Below are positions 36,356 to 49,735 of a stretch of DNA of 64,000 nucleotides, piece by piece; the first letter of the stretch is position 1, and every line of letters begins with the position of its first letter. The notes under the pieces were generated by a model. The model did not search any database and was not told the origin of the DNA. It worked only from the letters and a program-made list of their open reading frames with translations. Both the position numbers and the translations under genes were made by a program. Origin of the DNA: Pelobates cultripes (lineage: Eukaryota > Chordata > Amphibia > Anura > Pelobatidae); the NCBI GenBank assembly GCA_933207985.1, contig OW240918.1, positions 16,473,959 through 16,537,958 of the forward strand. Reading direction: 5' to 3'.

Positions 36356-37210
36356 AATATTTAAAATGTATTTAAAAAAAAAAAAAAACTACCATTGCAC
36401 CAGGCATAAAAAAAACCAGAGAAATATCACAGCATTCCACTAATACTTAGAACTGCTACAATCTCCCCAGTCATACTGCATAATTTTTACTTATAGAAAT
36501 ACAACGTATACATTCTGTTCAAATACATTTATTTATATATATTTTTAACTTTTTAACAAATTGTGGTACTTACACACTACTTTAATAATATAATAAAAAA
36601 TGTATAAAAATAACATAAACAATAACAAATGGGTATAAGGAAAAAAAAAGAAGAAAAGAAAGGTGGAAATCGGTAACTAATCGGTAAGTAATGTTATAAT
36701 TCACAGATATATGACCCTTATAATCAATTATACCATATGAAAAATAAATCACATCAGACATAAAGTGACACAATATCTCCTAGAAAATGTATCACAGTAC
36801 TTGACCATATAACAAATATAGATGTTGTAACAAAAAGCGCACTCATTATTTATTAAGCTAAATGTCTTTCTCTAACACTTTTTCCTAAGAATCCCATAAC
36901 TGTCCCAGTTGTACATATATTGCAGAAGATTGTCTTTGCTTTATAATATTGCTCACCTACCCACAAAATACCCAGTCACCTTGCCAGCACGCCAAACCGT
37001 TCTTAGGGTCATAGTTGAGTAAAATCTGTTGTATGTATCTAATGCCATGAAGAGTCATCTTCTGTGAACATCAGCCGTGTTCCCTAATTCACTGCCTAGA
37101 GCCCTTCTCCCCACCAAGACCCTGCAAGGTGTCTGTAGCATCAACTATGTTTTAATAATAGACCATTGAACCTCCGTACAACAGGGACCAATGCTTGAAC
37201 TTCTGAAGGT
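36356..37210. other. Unique AT-rich sequence
   Basis: No gene seen. Confidence 0.4.
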
Positions 37211-37212
37211 GG

Positions 37213-37378
37213 CATTTCTATAGACTGTAAGCTTGTTTGAGCAGGGCCCTCTTCAACCTATTGTTCCTGTAAGTTTTCTTGTAATTGTCCTATTTATAGT
37301 TAAATCCCCCTTCTAATAATATTGTAAAGCGCTACGGAATCTGTTGGCGCTATATAAATGGCGATAATAATAATAATT
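37213..37378 (-). repeat. SINE-like anuran dispersed repeat
   Basis: Complement of the family: 'gtttgagcagggccctcttc', 'tgtaaagcgctacggaatct', 'gttggcgctatataaatggc', then (ATA)n. Very close to the copy at 4753. Confidence 0.85.
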
Positions 37379-38731
37379 TCTTAATGTTCCCATTTGTCGT
37401 GGGCATTACTACTTTTGTATTTTTCAAAATACAATACGGGCAATTGACTTGATCCACTATATATGCATGAAATTGCCTAAGTGTTAGTCCCAGGGACATG
37501 GCTGAGGTGTACTTTGTAACAGACTATTAATCCAATACTTTATGAAGCCTGTGTATGATAAGACCATCAGTGAAAGGGTGGGCTTTGTAATATCTTACGT
37601 TGGGGGGTTTCTTACTCTTTTTGAGCTAATCTCGTAATGACGTACAAGCACTGGGCTTCTTGTATCATTGGCTAAATAGGATTTTTTTTTCCACATTTTC
37701 CCATTTATCTTTTAATGAAACCCTTAATAGCTAAACAATAGGGAAAGCAGGTGGTTCAGTTGCATTAGAAATCTCGAATAGAATGGATTTGGGAACTCTG
37801 TTTCCCCTTCAGCTACATGTATCAGGGGAGGAGAGGAGCTTTGCACCCATTGTCAGAAACCTCTCAGTACATCATTGGATGTCATAACATACACAGGGGC
37901 CTTATGGCTGGCAACGCATTATGGGGGCTTAAGTTCTACAACATTTTAATAACTACTATTTTTATTATATTTAGAAAAACTAATGCTGAATGGCGCAAGC
38001 AGTGTGACTTACAGCAGTCCAGCTTTTGTTAGATTCTATGGCCTATCATCCTTATTAATAGGAATTGTAGTCACACAACAGCTGCAGAACTTAAATCCTC
38101 TCCTAATGCTTTTTAATTCCTATTAAACGTATATATGGTTAATGTGAGATTTATTTTTCTTTTCTTGTTGCACAAGAAAATGTTGTAAAACACGTAAAAA
38201 TTAAATCCAAATCTTTTAATTATTTAAGTAAAGTACTCTAAAAATCTATACAAAAACGGCATTGTCTCCAGAAATCCTTCCCATTAGATGGAACAAGTTA
38301 CGCGTGTTTCTATGAATTAAAAGAACATATTTTCCAGTGAGAAAGTGCTGCATTGTGTAAAACGTGAGTCCTCTAAAAACCTTATCAATTGGCTAATTTG
38401 TTAAGATTTGAGCTCCTCTTTCTTCTGAGCTTATTACCAGACAGACTAATTAATGAATCTTGCCCCAAGCAGTTACATCAAAGCAGAGAAAGCTCTGTTT
38501 CCAAAAACTGGCTGTATTAACATACAAAAGGGGGATCAGATCACTGAAAGCAGGATTTTGTCTGTTGAACTGAACCTGGAATTAACGCAGCATTGAATCC
38601 AGTTTCTGTATATATACAGACTGGCAAAACCACTTAATTTCTGCTTGAGTGAAACCCACCAACCTGCTCAGTTACTTACCATACACACCCATTATAAAAA
38701 TCGAGCTTGCTGTTTACTGACTTTTAATTAA
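37379..38731. other. Unique intergenic sequence
   Basis: No coding frame supported. About 38330-38530 is complex sequence with a 'gactaattaatgaatc' homeodomain-like core, a candidate non-coding element by appearance only. Confidence 0.4.
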
Positions 38732-39322
38732 AGGAATACTATAATGTTAGGTATACAGATATCTATTACTGACACTATAGTGCTGATGTGACTATCTAGG
38801 TGACCGACCCTGCTCCGATCGTGCTAAAAATTCAATTTTACTCACCTTTTCTCCTATGCCAGGCCAGTCTCGCAGCAGCTGGCCCTGTCTCCATGGCTCA
38901 GATTACCAATCTTGATGAACTCGGATCCAATGCTTTGCCATAGACAATCTTGCGCCAATCACCATTTTCTTATAGAGATGCATTGAATCAATGCATCTCT
39001 ATGGGGAACATTCAGCAACTTCATGCAGAGCGTGGAGATGATGAATGCCAGTTCTGCACACTACGCAGCACTGGACAAGGATGCACCTCTAGTGGCCGCC
39101 TGCGTGACTGCCACTAGAGGTGTTCCTAGGCAGCAATGTAAACACTGCCTTTTCTCTGAAAATGCTATGTTTACATTGAAAAGCCTGCAGCGACAGACTG
39201 TAGGCACCAAAACAACTACATTAAGCTGTAGTGCTTTGAATCTCACAGAGAGAAATGTGCTATAAAAATCACAATTTTATTATTATTATTATTACAGTGG
39301 TTCTGGTGACTATAGTGTCCCT
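38732..39322. mobile_element. Non-autonomous DNA transposon, TTAA type, 591 bp
   Basis: Left TTAA at 38728-38731 then AGGAATACTATAAT. The right end is GACTATAGTGTCCCT followed by TTAT (eroded TTAA). The interior palindrome 'tagagatgcattgaatcaat' / 'gcatctctat' is shared with the element at 743. A (TTA)n tract sits near the right end. Confidence 0.72.
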
Positions 39323-39871
39323 TTATATCCAGACTGTAGCTGACATAGGACTTCTTATCCTGTAACACTCCTTGCGGATCACCCACACCCAATTTTGTCG
39401 CACATTTTAAAGCATTGATAAACTGTTTAGAAACCTGCACAGTATAAGGTGAATAGCAGGCTTGAAATAAGTGGTACCCAGGTAAGAGATAAAATAAAAC
39501 CCAGAGATTATCTTTGTTGTAATTCTAATAGCCTTTATTACCCTCTCCCTAAACTTTCTTAATTTACAAACAACACAAGCCCAGTAAAACTTCACAACAT
39601 AACAAAATAAACAAAATAGCAGCAGATTATTATAGATTAAAAAATACCAAACTAGACTCAATATAACTATTGTTTGCTGCAGGGGAGGGCTGGTTATGTT
39701 TAGCCAGGGGGCAACTACAACAAATTTCACAATTTGAGGTTAAACCAGCAGATTGTCACATCTCATTCCATTCATTTCTTAATTTTATGTTAAATTAGTA
39801 ACCAAATACTGTAATAACTGGAATATAATAATATTAATAAAAAAGCAGTGTTACATATATATATGTTATAC
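39323..39871. other. Unique AT-rich sequence
   Basis: No gene seen. Confidence 0.4.
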
Positions 39872-40290
39872 TAGAAACATAGAAACATAGAATGTGACGG
39901 CAGATAAGAACCATTCGGCCCATCTAGTCTGCCCAATTTTCTAAATACTTTCATTAGTCCCTGGCCTTATCTTATAGTTAGGATAACCTTATGTCTGTCC
40001 CACACATGCTTAAACTCCTTTACTGTGTTAACCTCTACCACTTCAGCTGGAAGGCTATTCCATGCATCCACTACCCTCTCAGTAAAGTAAAACTTCCTGA
40101 TATTATTTTTAAACCTCTGCCCCTCTAATTTAAGACTATGTCCTCTTGTTGTGGTAGTTTTTCTTCTTTTAAATATAGTCTCCTCCTTTACTATGTTGAT
40201 TCCCTTTATATATTTAAATGTTTCTATCATATCCCCCCTGTCTCGTCTTTCATCCAAGCTATACATGTTAAGATCCTTTAACATCCTTTA
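39872..40290 (-). mobile_element. LINE 3' end (CR1/L2-like) with reverse-transcriptase C-terminal remnant
   Basis: The minus strand reads, from 40284, 'RRDRGDMIETFKYIKGI', then 'TTTTRGHSLKLEGQRFKNN' and 'FFTERVV'-like 'FYFTERVVDAWNSLPAEVV', the conserved tail found after the RT domain in many non-LTR elements. A short 3' UTR follows, ending in two copies of 'atgtttct'. The 5' part is missing, as is usual for LINE insertions. The fragment is about 420 bp. Confidence 0.82.
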
Positions 40291-41195
40291 ACTATGAGGC
40301 AGCAATCCACAAACCTGGTTTGCTTCCAGACACACGAGACAGAATACTTTTGCATCTATCCATCTTATTTGCCCTGAATTTGCACATGTTAAGCGGTAAT
40401 AATTAATTATGATTATTTCTCATTAGACACCAATAAAAAGATAAGCTAGCGTAATTCTTGCTCACACTGACTTTGTGCTCGCTATGTGTATTGCTGTTCT
40501 AATAATCAGCCCACCAATTATTAACCTGCCTTCCACTAGTGATAAACCCCCCAGGAGGCCGGCTACACGAACTCATTTACTTGCAAAGTCTTTTGTTTGA
40601 ATTGGCCCATTTCCTGTATTGGACTGCAGTTAATTCAGCTCTTTAAATGTGTTTTCTTTGCAGCAAGTGACCAAATTGCCGAGTGATACATTATTCATCC
40701 ATCCATTTTTAGGATTTTACTCATGTCATTTTCCCAGACGTTAATTGCAGAATTTTGAGTTTTAATGGTATTTCTTCCACATGTGCTCAACTGCTGAGTT
40801 ATAGGATTGCACGAAGCTATTCTGTGTGTCATTGTAGGATTGTTTAATCTGACATTGTAAAGCACTGTAAACCCCCTGTAGCCCAACTCATTGTTGGTAG
40901 CCCAGTGGTCTCGGTCTATTATTGCCACAAAGGTTGGACAGACAATACGAAAGTGAATCTTCTCCATAATTCAAGTGGCTACAGAGAAAGGATTTGGGTG
41001 CCGGAGAAAGCTCTGGTGTTTATCAGACCATTCCAAAATGGCACTGACAACACTCAAAGATTTAGAGCACCATAATCTGTACAATTAGATGACTTGGTTA
41101 TGGTGTCTATCCTGCCCCTTTAAATTAGTGTGGGCATGGAAAGAATTAAGAATATTTTGCAGAATTTTTTTTCAGGCCGTGTTCTCATTACTTAA
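40291..41195. other. Unique intergenic sequence
   Basis: No gene seen. Confidence 0.4.
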
Positions 41196-41571
41196 AGGGA
41201 AAGTCAAAGTATTGTAACCACAGCATTCTGTTGTAGTTGTTGTGGTGCTGTTTTAGCTACAAGCACTTTCACTGAGTTCTAAGTCAGACAATTTTCCGCT
41301 GGTCTGACCAAAAATGGTGGTCACTGAGGCACATATGTTCTAACCCCTTGCCCCCCATATGGTTTACACTTACACTTACATCTCTGGTTAGCAGTGATAG
41401 GCTGAGCATGTCAATAATGACAGTTAGGGCCTTGCTGGTGGGTACTGTTGGGGCCCCTAGCTTTTGGCTCAAACCACTAAAAAGCATTGGCGTCCTGGTT
41501 GGCATCCACAGCCTAATAGCACCTTAACCACTACAACAGTATGTAGTGGTTATTGTCTGTAGACTGTCCCT
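41196..41571. mobile_element. Non-autonomous DNA transposon with perfect TTAA duplication, 376 bp
   Basis: TTAA at 41192-41195 and 41572-41575. The left end is AGGGAAAGTCAAAGT. The right end complement begins AGGGACAGTCTACAGAC. Inside are 'gtagtggttattgt' and 'gtaaccacagcatt', pairing near the ends. Confidence 0.78.
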
Positions 41572-41762
41572 TTAATAAGATCATAGAACGTCACAGGAGA
41601 AATGTTGGATTCATCACTTTGAGAAGCTGAACCGGGAGGGAGTCATGACTGTGGGGTAGTCACTGGAGTCATTTGTGGTTCATAAGGATATACCATAATG
41701 TGGTGTGAGATGGTGTAGGACCATTAGAGGAAAAGCTAAGTACTCATGGAAATGCATGTTAA

Positions 41763-41855
41763 AGGAACACTCCAAACACCATAACCACAACACTGCACAA
41801 CAAACACTGTTCTCACTACAATTCACTGTAGAGGTTATAGTGCTTGGAATGTCCT
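41763..41855. mobile_element. 93-bp MITE of the same family
   Basis: The left end after TTAA (41759-41762) is AGGAACACTCCAAACACCAT. The right end complement is AGGACATTCCAAGCACTATA. It is nearly all terminal inverted repeat. The right TTAA is lost. Confidence 0.75.
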
Positions 41856-43396
41856 AGTGAATGTTGGAGTTTGTGAGATGTACCATAATGGGTAGGTGTG
41901 AGTTTATGGGACTGTTACAGCGACAATAATACAATAATACTGTGCTCTGGGATCCCCGATAATTATGTATCTTATTTCTAAATCAAAGCTGGTGAAATAG
42001 AAATAAATACGTAATAACATTTATTTTATCAGGAGCATATTTTTAACAGGAAGAATGCATTGAGATTTCTGTTGTGATTTAGTATTTCGTTGGGAGTACG
42101 CATTTATTCTACGACGTTGAATTAAAATAGATTTTTTTACTAATAATGAAATGTTCATGATATAATATGTTCATTTCTGCTTTAGTTAGGAAGCATTATC
42201 AGATGTATAGATAATAAATCTCTTTAACCCGCATGAAACTGCTTTAAAAAAAAGTAGAAATGACACATCAAATTATTAAACATAAATTGCGTGAACCAGT
42301 TACATCTTGTGACCTCACGAAAACTGGAAGGAAAGCAAATGCTTCTTAGAAACCAATAAAAAAAACTATTTCATTTGTTAACAAAAAGAAAGCACCATTT
42401 GAAATTAGCATATTTAAAGGGAAAGGATAGCATGTGGAGAGCTGAACAGTGGCATGCTGTAACTGCTAGACCCATTGTATTGGGTGACTGACAGACTGAC
42501 ACTGCTTTGGAGAAATGCAAATGGTCTCTTATTGTTTGACGATCACCGATACCAGACAGGAACTCGTGAAAAACCTCAATATAATTATGGAAAAAATGCA
42601 AATTCAGGGACTCTGTTCACATTCAATATGTATAAATGTAACACTTAATTCATCTGGGGAAGATAAGGCTGGAAAACCAAATTAGCTAAAGGTCTCTGCT
42701 TACAAAATGAGGTGCTTGGCAAATTCAATATTTTGTAATTTAATTTTTTTTTTAAATTAACATTTATGAGACATTAGATTTATATTTTTTCTTACTTTAT
42801 TTTAAAAATATTTTTTTAAATTTCATATTGGATATTTCTTTTTTAAATATTATCGATCCTTATTTTTATAATTTTAATGATACAGAACTTTATTTTCAAG
42901 TTTTTATATTGTTGTTATTGATAAAACCTGTTCTGGTGAGTTTAGGTGTGTATAGTACCTGGGCTTTTTTCTGACACAATCTATCTTTTCACGATTAGTT
43001 GATTATTTGGGAATGCATTGGGTAACATGGACTAGGCCTTGAAGTTGTTGAGGTCCACCTTGTTATTTGTCCAATTAAACATGGAGCTGGGATGAATGGA
43101 CCTTTAGATAAGGCATCTCTGATATTGGCTCCCCAGCTACTGTAGTAAAATGAAGTCCAACAACAGCTGTGAGGTCAGTATTAGAAATCGAAGCTTTAGA
43201 GATTGTCACCTACATTAATGGACATGCATTAAATCATCACATCTTGTCCTTTAATGTCTCTGTTAGGAGATTTGGCAAAGGACTGTAAAATCAATTAAAG
43301 AAAAAGGTTGTCATTAAAATGTTACAGTTCATTATACAATATATTATTTTTAGGGTGAGGAAAAGAGTTTATGAATCCAAGCATCATTACAGCGCT
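41856..43396. other. Unique intergenic sequence
   Basis: A/T-rich tracts at 42720-42900. No gene seen. Confidence 0.4.
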
Positions 43397-43400
43397 TTAA

Positions 43401-43560
43401 AGGGTTACTCCAAGCACCATGACCACGTCAGTGTTTTTAAGTGGTTATGGTGTAAGGAACCATTATGAAACGCTGCACATACAGAGTTAAAGCCCTTTGC
43501 TGCTGGGGGGTGTGACTCAAGCCGACAAATGCCAAATCTGCGCATGTTTCCTGACACCGA
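43401..43560. mobile_element. Left end of a TTAA-type element
   Basis: TTAA then AGGGTTACTCCAAGCACCAT, and 'gtggttatggtgtaagga' within 60 bases pairs with it. The right boundary is not identified. Confidence 0.5.
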
Positions 43561-43794
43561 CGCTCAATCATTGGCTGAAAACTCCCTGCTGATGATATCA
43601 GCAATGCCTGGCAGAATCAGCATCTGATGCAGTTCAGTTGACACTGTTTGAGGCTCTGTGCCTGGTGGGACCCATGTAAAAGTACCTACCACAGTCGCAG
43701 GGGTCACCACTGTGACCGGGTCATTAACTCCAGGGGGGCCTGGCCGCAGTGGCGACCCCTGCGTCCGTGGGATGCCAGCATACCTTTTGGGCCA

Positions 43795-43990
43795 GTGCAC
43801 AGCCACACCGGCCCAGGGCCTGGGTGCGGAATAAGACCCATGGAGAGGCTTGGGGGAGGGAATGAGATACATGGGGGGCCTGGGTGAGGAATAAGACACA
43901 TAGAGGAGTTGGGGGGAGGGAATGAGATACATGAGGGGCCTGGAGAGGGGAATGAGACACATAGGTGGGGGGCCCAGGGCAATTTTAGAA
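43795..43990. repeat. 60-bp GC-rich tandem repeat, 2.5-3 copies
   Basis: The unit is 'gcctgggtgaggaataagac' then 'gggggagggaatgagataca'. It lies in a GC-rich block that ends at 44022 with an end whose complement is CAGAGACGTAGTTACAAACC, resembling a hAT-type terminus. The matching left terminus was not found. Confidence 0.7.
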
Positions 43991-44022
43991 CCGGGGCCCC
44001 GTGGTTTGTAACTACGTCTCTG

Positions 44023-45240
44023 TTTGTGGCTTTACTGTTGAACGGTACCGGGGGTACTTCTCGTATCATAACCATTATAGCAGTTAATTATTGGAGGTAC
44101 GGGCTGAGGATACTAGGAATAACAGTCTACACAGCACCTTGATGACGTGGTTCCTTCACTCTAATTTCTCATTCTCCTTCCATTAATCCCCATAACCTTT
44201 CAGAACCCCAAATCCTGGGTGGTTCTATATCCTGCTTCGTTACAGCATAGGGTACAGCAAAATGCTGTCATTACAACGTCACTCTAGTGAGCAGTGACAT
44301 TTAAAAGGTGTGTTTTTTTCTGCAATGTTTTGAATGTGTACAATTAATGCCAAATACCAATCTGCCCAAATGTGACTAAGGAGAACTTCCAGTACCATAG
44401 TTTATATTCTCAAATATTCTTATTTCTGCAGAGTTTAAAGGGTTTATTTAGGGGATGTAGAATTTTGACCACCATCAATAATGAAGGAGAATGGATACAT
44501 TTAGGAGAAAATCAGCCCTTAATTGCCACATTTTTATGGCTTCACTGTTTGTAAATGTCATTGAGTTGACTGATGAGTTCATTAGAGGTTTTCCTATCAC
44601 AAAAAGTTGGAAAGGTACATCTGGATGTTTGCAAATTAGCATTAATTGAGTGTTCACTCTGAGGCTGGTTGCTTGTTCTCATTTTTAAAGGAAGTACAAA
44701 AATACTGTCAATAATTTTATTTATAAATAAATTATACAAAAAAATAAAATAAAATACATTCCGAGCAATGTTCATCCTCTAAATTGTTTATCTAACGTTA
44801 AATTGTTAATGATATAACTATCCACGCAGGGAATATTGAGACCCACAGTGTTATGTGCATTCTCTAAATTCTGGAGTTTTCAAATTATTTCAAAATGGCA
44901 ACATTTTGGCTGAAATTACTGATCTGAAATAAATTTCGAACTCGACTATAGTCGCAGCTTAAGTATTTTATCCAAAATTTTAACAGTTGGATTTAAGTCA
45001 CTACAATTCACATGGTTATTCAATAAACAAATTACATCAAAATGGCAAAGCAAGCGGAGTGGAGAATTGACCACTTCAGTAATTTGGGGTCTCATTAGCC
45101 AGCGCGGAACTAGCGTACCAGGCTGGCTAATGTCAATTCTGTGCAAATTTGATTGCATAACAGAATGTCAGTCATTGGCTGAGAGCGGTCAGCTGACTGT
45201 CAGTGACAGCACATCACATGACCATTAGGGAGCTCAGGGT
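44023..45240. other. Unique intergenic sequence
   Basis: No gene seen. Confidence 0.4.
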
Positions 45241-45290
45241 CATTTAGCAAGGGTTTGCCCTTTTATCCAAGGGCAAACCCTTGCTAAATG
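45241..45290. repeat. Perfect hairpin: 22-bp stem, 6-base loop
   Basis: The left arm 45241-45262 begins CATTTAGCAAGGGTTTGCCC. The right arm 45269-45290 is its exact complement. The loop is TTATCC. A partial echo, 'gtttgcccc', follows at 45291. It could be a young palindromic MITE or a small-RNA precursor. No flanking duplication was recognised. Confidence 0.93.
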
Positions 45291-47290
45291 GTTTGCCCCA
45301 TTACTGGGGAACCAGGTCAAGGCAAGTCTGCCATCATAACCACTTCAGGGGATTGTTATGCAGTCCTTAATGTGAAAGACATGTTTACTGTCAGGTGGGT
45401 ATACAGGAATGCTAGGAATTGTGGGAAGCTGCCACATCACGCCGCCGGAATTAGGGAAGTATTGCGTGTCGCTTTCCGTAGATGGTGGGATGCCATATTT
45501 GTAGCCTGTAAATATTGAGGAGATTAATATAAAATTATTTGGAAATCGCTATGCATTTGCTGGGAATTTGAGAAAAGTTTTGAAAGCAGTACAAATAGTG
45601 ATTATTTATAAAAATAATCCCCCAGTAATATGTCCCGGTGTGCCAGTGGCAGTGATATAAAAGGTGATCTGATTCATTATTTTATCAGAGATTATGTATA
45701 AAAAATAGCGCAAAAGGGCTCACTGTTTAGATCACATTGTTGATCATAAATACTATGTCTGGTTTTATCTGCAATGTAAGAAAAAAGTTGCAAATGGGAG
45801 AATATATTAAGGCAAATCTATGAACATGCGTTGCCACTTATAAAGCAGATTTAGAAATCTTTACAAATGCTGCTCCGGCAAAATATGACAAACAGATCAG
45901 GCATTGTGTTAGAGATGATTATACCATTATTTATATATAACTCCCAAAGAATCACTCAATCAATCAAATGTTATTACTTATAAAGTTTATCAGCTAATGT
46001 TATTTACGATACTTTGACTCATTTTCTTAAACATACACTCTAATTCTGTATCAGAGGTTTATTAACTAAACACTCAATTGCATGAAAAAATGTAATCAAA
46101 AATAGCCAAAAAGTGTTTCAAATTATGAACTATTTTTGAATTCACTACGATTCAGCCAGAGGTTTTATTTGGTTCCAGAAACGCTCTGGATTTAAAGCCT
46201 AGAGGAGATGCCCCCAATTCACTGACCACAGAGACCTTGCTCACTGGGAAAACTATGAAAGAAATAGAAGCATGTTTTTCAGTCATATACGCAATCTGAT
46301 CACCAAGTTCAGTTTTCCATCCTTTACAAGTTGATACAATCAGTGCCATTGAATTGGGTAATAATTAGATCTATGCCTCCAGATATACAGGGAAATTAGA
46401 AACTGTCTTATTGAATTCTTTCCTTGTAGAAAACTTTGATCCTCACAAAATGTTACTTGAGTGAAAATGTAGTATATACCAGGAACGTCCCTACAGCGGA
46501 GGTCGTAAATGATATCATGAATGTTTGATATCCGTGAGGCTATACTGTGAAATTATTACTGTAGGTTAATTGTGCCTATAGGTGGTCCCATTCCATGGCT
46601 TTTGTGAACCACTGATGTCTGGAAGCGGATGGGGAAATGTACTCTAATAGATTTAATCCGGCCAACCTAAAGTCCATTCCTAGATTTAAGCGATCTGAGC
46701 AGTATTACTATACAAAGCACAGAAATTGGAGAATAACTCTCACAATCTCAACAAGCCTGAAATCTCCCTCTCTCCTTCTTATTATATTATTATTATAGAC
46801 TTTGTTGGGGGGGCCGGGGGAGCTTTTGGGCTTTTAACCCCAGATGTGTATTTCTACGGTTGGCAGAAGGGACAGGAGGATATTGGTGTTTCTTTATTTA
46901 TAATTTTAAATCATTCAGGAGTTTTTAAAAGCAGCCACCTTTTATTAAAAGGAATATCAGTAGCATAGAATTCTGACTGCTGGAGGAAGTGATCCCCCCA
47001 GGTCACTATTAACAGGGAGTGTAATGGAACAGAATGTTGCTGAACGTCCTTCATTTGTTAGGACGTTTTATGCGATTGCATTGAATACACGGCAGTGAAG
47101 CATTAGCTTATTTCCAGCTATGCTTTCACTGAATTCCTGGAGAGCATCAGGAGCACGCTGTCCGGGGGTAGAAATAACAGGGCATGACATAAAAAGGTGG
47201 GGAACTACCATGACATGTCCCCATCTCTCTACTAGTATCGTGATCATTGAGTTTCTCTTTGGGCTCAAGCCCCATGTGTTTTTGGGACGT
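45291..47290. other. Unique intergenic sequence
   Basis: No gene or clear repeat. Confidence 0.4.
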
Positions 47291-47294
47291 AATG

Positions 47295-47432
47295 ATTATT
47301 ATTATTATTTCCCACCGAGCTTTATACTTATAAATTAGGGCTATATAGCCGCAATGAATTGACAGACAAAATAATGCCGAGGGATTAACGAGTTGAAGAA
47401 GGACTTGTTCTAAAGAGCTTACAATCTAGGAG
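47295..47432 (+). repeat. Diverged SINE-like repeat
   Basis: (TTA)n head, 'ggctatatagccgcaatgaa', then 'gttgaagaaggacttgttct' and 'aaagagcttacaatctagg', the family's tail phrase. Confidence 0.55.
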
Positions 47433-49735
47433 GAAATTGAATTAAAGAACGCAAGAGTCAGAGTTGAGAGAGTGATAGCACAAGGTCTTTAGGAACGGTG
47501 GGGTCCAGGTAAAATTTAGCAGGTGACAATACAGAAGACATCTGTAAGAAATGATTATTTTAGCTCTCTATTTTGCAACTGTAATGCGTTATTGCGGTGA
47601 ATATCTGCTCATATACATAAAATTAAATAAATTACCCTCAATATTCCTTCTGGTAAAAGAGTTAATGAATAATAATAAAATATTTTTAATAAATAAAATG
47701 AATAAGAACAGGGTAATATGGAAATAGTGATATAATGAATAAACATAATTAACCTTTTTAATAGGTATTTTAAACAAGGCAAGAAATATTACGTTGAAAG
47801 ACAAAACAGATAAATATAAAACACAGAAAACTGAGGGTTATTATTGTGTCTCGGGTTAAGCTACGTGATTTTCCTTTGTCTCAGATGCAGGTTTTAGAGA
47901 TTGTGAAGCAGGAGGGGGGAAGGGAGCTGTTTCAATGTATCTGAGAGGAGTTCTTTTTCGCCAATGTCAGTATGTCATGGTTAGAGACAAGGTTATTCTT
48001 TAGATCCTGATCAGCGTTGCTCACCTTCAGAAAATCCTTATCTTAGCGATCGTGCAATGGTGAAGGCCAAAATCAGGCCAAAGTCCATCCATAATTAGAA
48101 TGTGAACACATATTTTGTGTAAAAGAGGGAAATAGGGCTGAATTTACATCCCAGGTGCCTTTAGACAGAACGACTGCAGCCATTCCTTCTACCCTATTAA
48201 ATGTAAAAGATTTACATTTAAAGAGTGCTGAGCTGTGTGTGGGTCAAACATAGGAGAATATTTGGGATTTGCATTAGAGTTAGTGGAATTTATTAAAGAA
48301 CACATTAGGGCCTAGTCTTCTAATGCGGAACCTTGCCTCGGGTCCAGGCCTGGTGTCCAAAATGTCCAGGGGTTCTGTGGAATGTGGCAGTCGGCTGATT
48401 GTGAATAGATTGTAACAGATGACAGATGACTTGCCTCATTAGTTTAGTTCTACCAAAGAGAGTTCTTCAACATTGTCTCCAGAGGTTGGTTTAGGCAGGT
48501 CCATGTGGCCTGTGGACTTTAAATAATCTCTTCAACTGGTTCTCAGACTACACTATAATAGAAGACTGAAATCAGGAGCAAACTAGGCCATTGCAGATTT
48601 ATACATTGCATCAGAACAAGTAAGGACAAGTAGAACTGTATCTATATCAGAGAGAAACAACAGAGACAATGTAGCACTGGATCGGATCAATGTCAGAACA
48701 AGCCAAATTAGGACAGGATTAATTCTAACTTTAAATCCGAACAGGTGTAACAAGACAATGCAGGACTCGTAGCACTGGATCAATGTCAGAACAAGCAACC
48801 TGGTTCAATATAAAGAATAAGTCAGAACAGAACAAGCAGCACTGGGTCAACGTATTCAACAAGCTGGGTCAGAACACGCTCCACTGTATCTATAAAGGAA
48901 ACAAAACAATGCTGGACAGATACACTTTATTAATGGGAGGAACAATAAATACATTGAAACTATATAAGAAAATGCTAATTGGAAGATTAAATCACTCTTC
49001 TAACATTATTGGATCCTGCTAGGTAGCAGCACTGAGACTTTTAAACTTTTTTTTTTTTACTGAAATAAAATAGTTTGTCTTTCTTTTTTTTTTTTTTAGG
49101 CATTAGGCTTTTTGTGTCATTGTGACCATATCTTTTCCAAGAAGATTTACCCCATTTTGCCTGTCATTTAGCCATTTTTACATGTGTGAGTAAATATTAC
49201 ATCTTGATAATTCAAGAATTTCAGCAAAACTGTGCAATTACTGGATTTCAAAACCATCTGTATATTTGAATTACAGCTCTTTTTTTTTTTTTACCCTCTT
49301 TACTACCAATAAATGATTTTGTAATATTCAGCTCATTCCAGCAGCTGATATAGAGGCACGAACCACAGACATATCGAACAAAAGACCCACCCCTAATCTG
49401 ATGGAATAAAAAGTGACATCTCCCAGCAGATGGTTTGCTGTAGGATAGATAGAACTGAGCGCCCCTTGCTTGGGATCAGGTGTAATACAGGGGTTTTTAA
49501 TTCGGCTTTATCAAGAGTTTAATGTTAGTCAACTGATCTGGTTATCTCTACAGACCTTGGTCCATCCAATTTCATTAATTTACACCCGTCACAAATACGA
49601 GTAGAAGTCTTCAATGAATGCCTGCCAGTAATTTATTTTGCATTATTTACCACGGTCGTGATTCAAATACATATATAGTAATTTATCAATCCTTAGCAAA
49701 AGCTTTAAACTTGCTATTTGTGCATCTGTCTATAC
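47433..49735. other. Unique sequence with a degenerate local duplication
   Basis: At about 48600-48900 the phrase 'gtagcactggatc' plus 'aatgtcagaacaagc' occurs twice about 100 bp apart, with weaker echoes. Poly-T tracts at 49045-49100 and 49280. No gene seen. Confidence 0.45.

Noticed and set aside
43564..44075. Pro/Ser-rich frames over the GC-rich block
   Set aside because: They follow the 60-bp tandem repeat and a transposon-like GC-rich segment.
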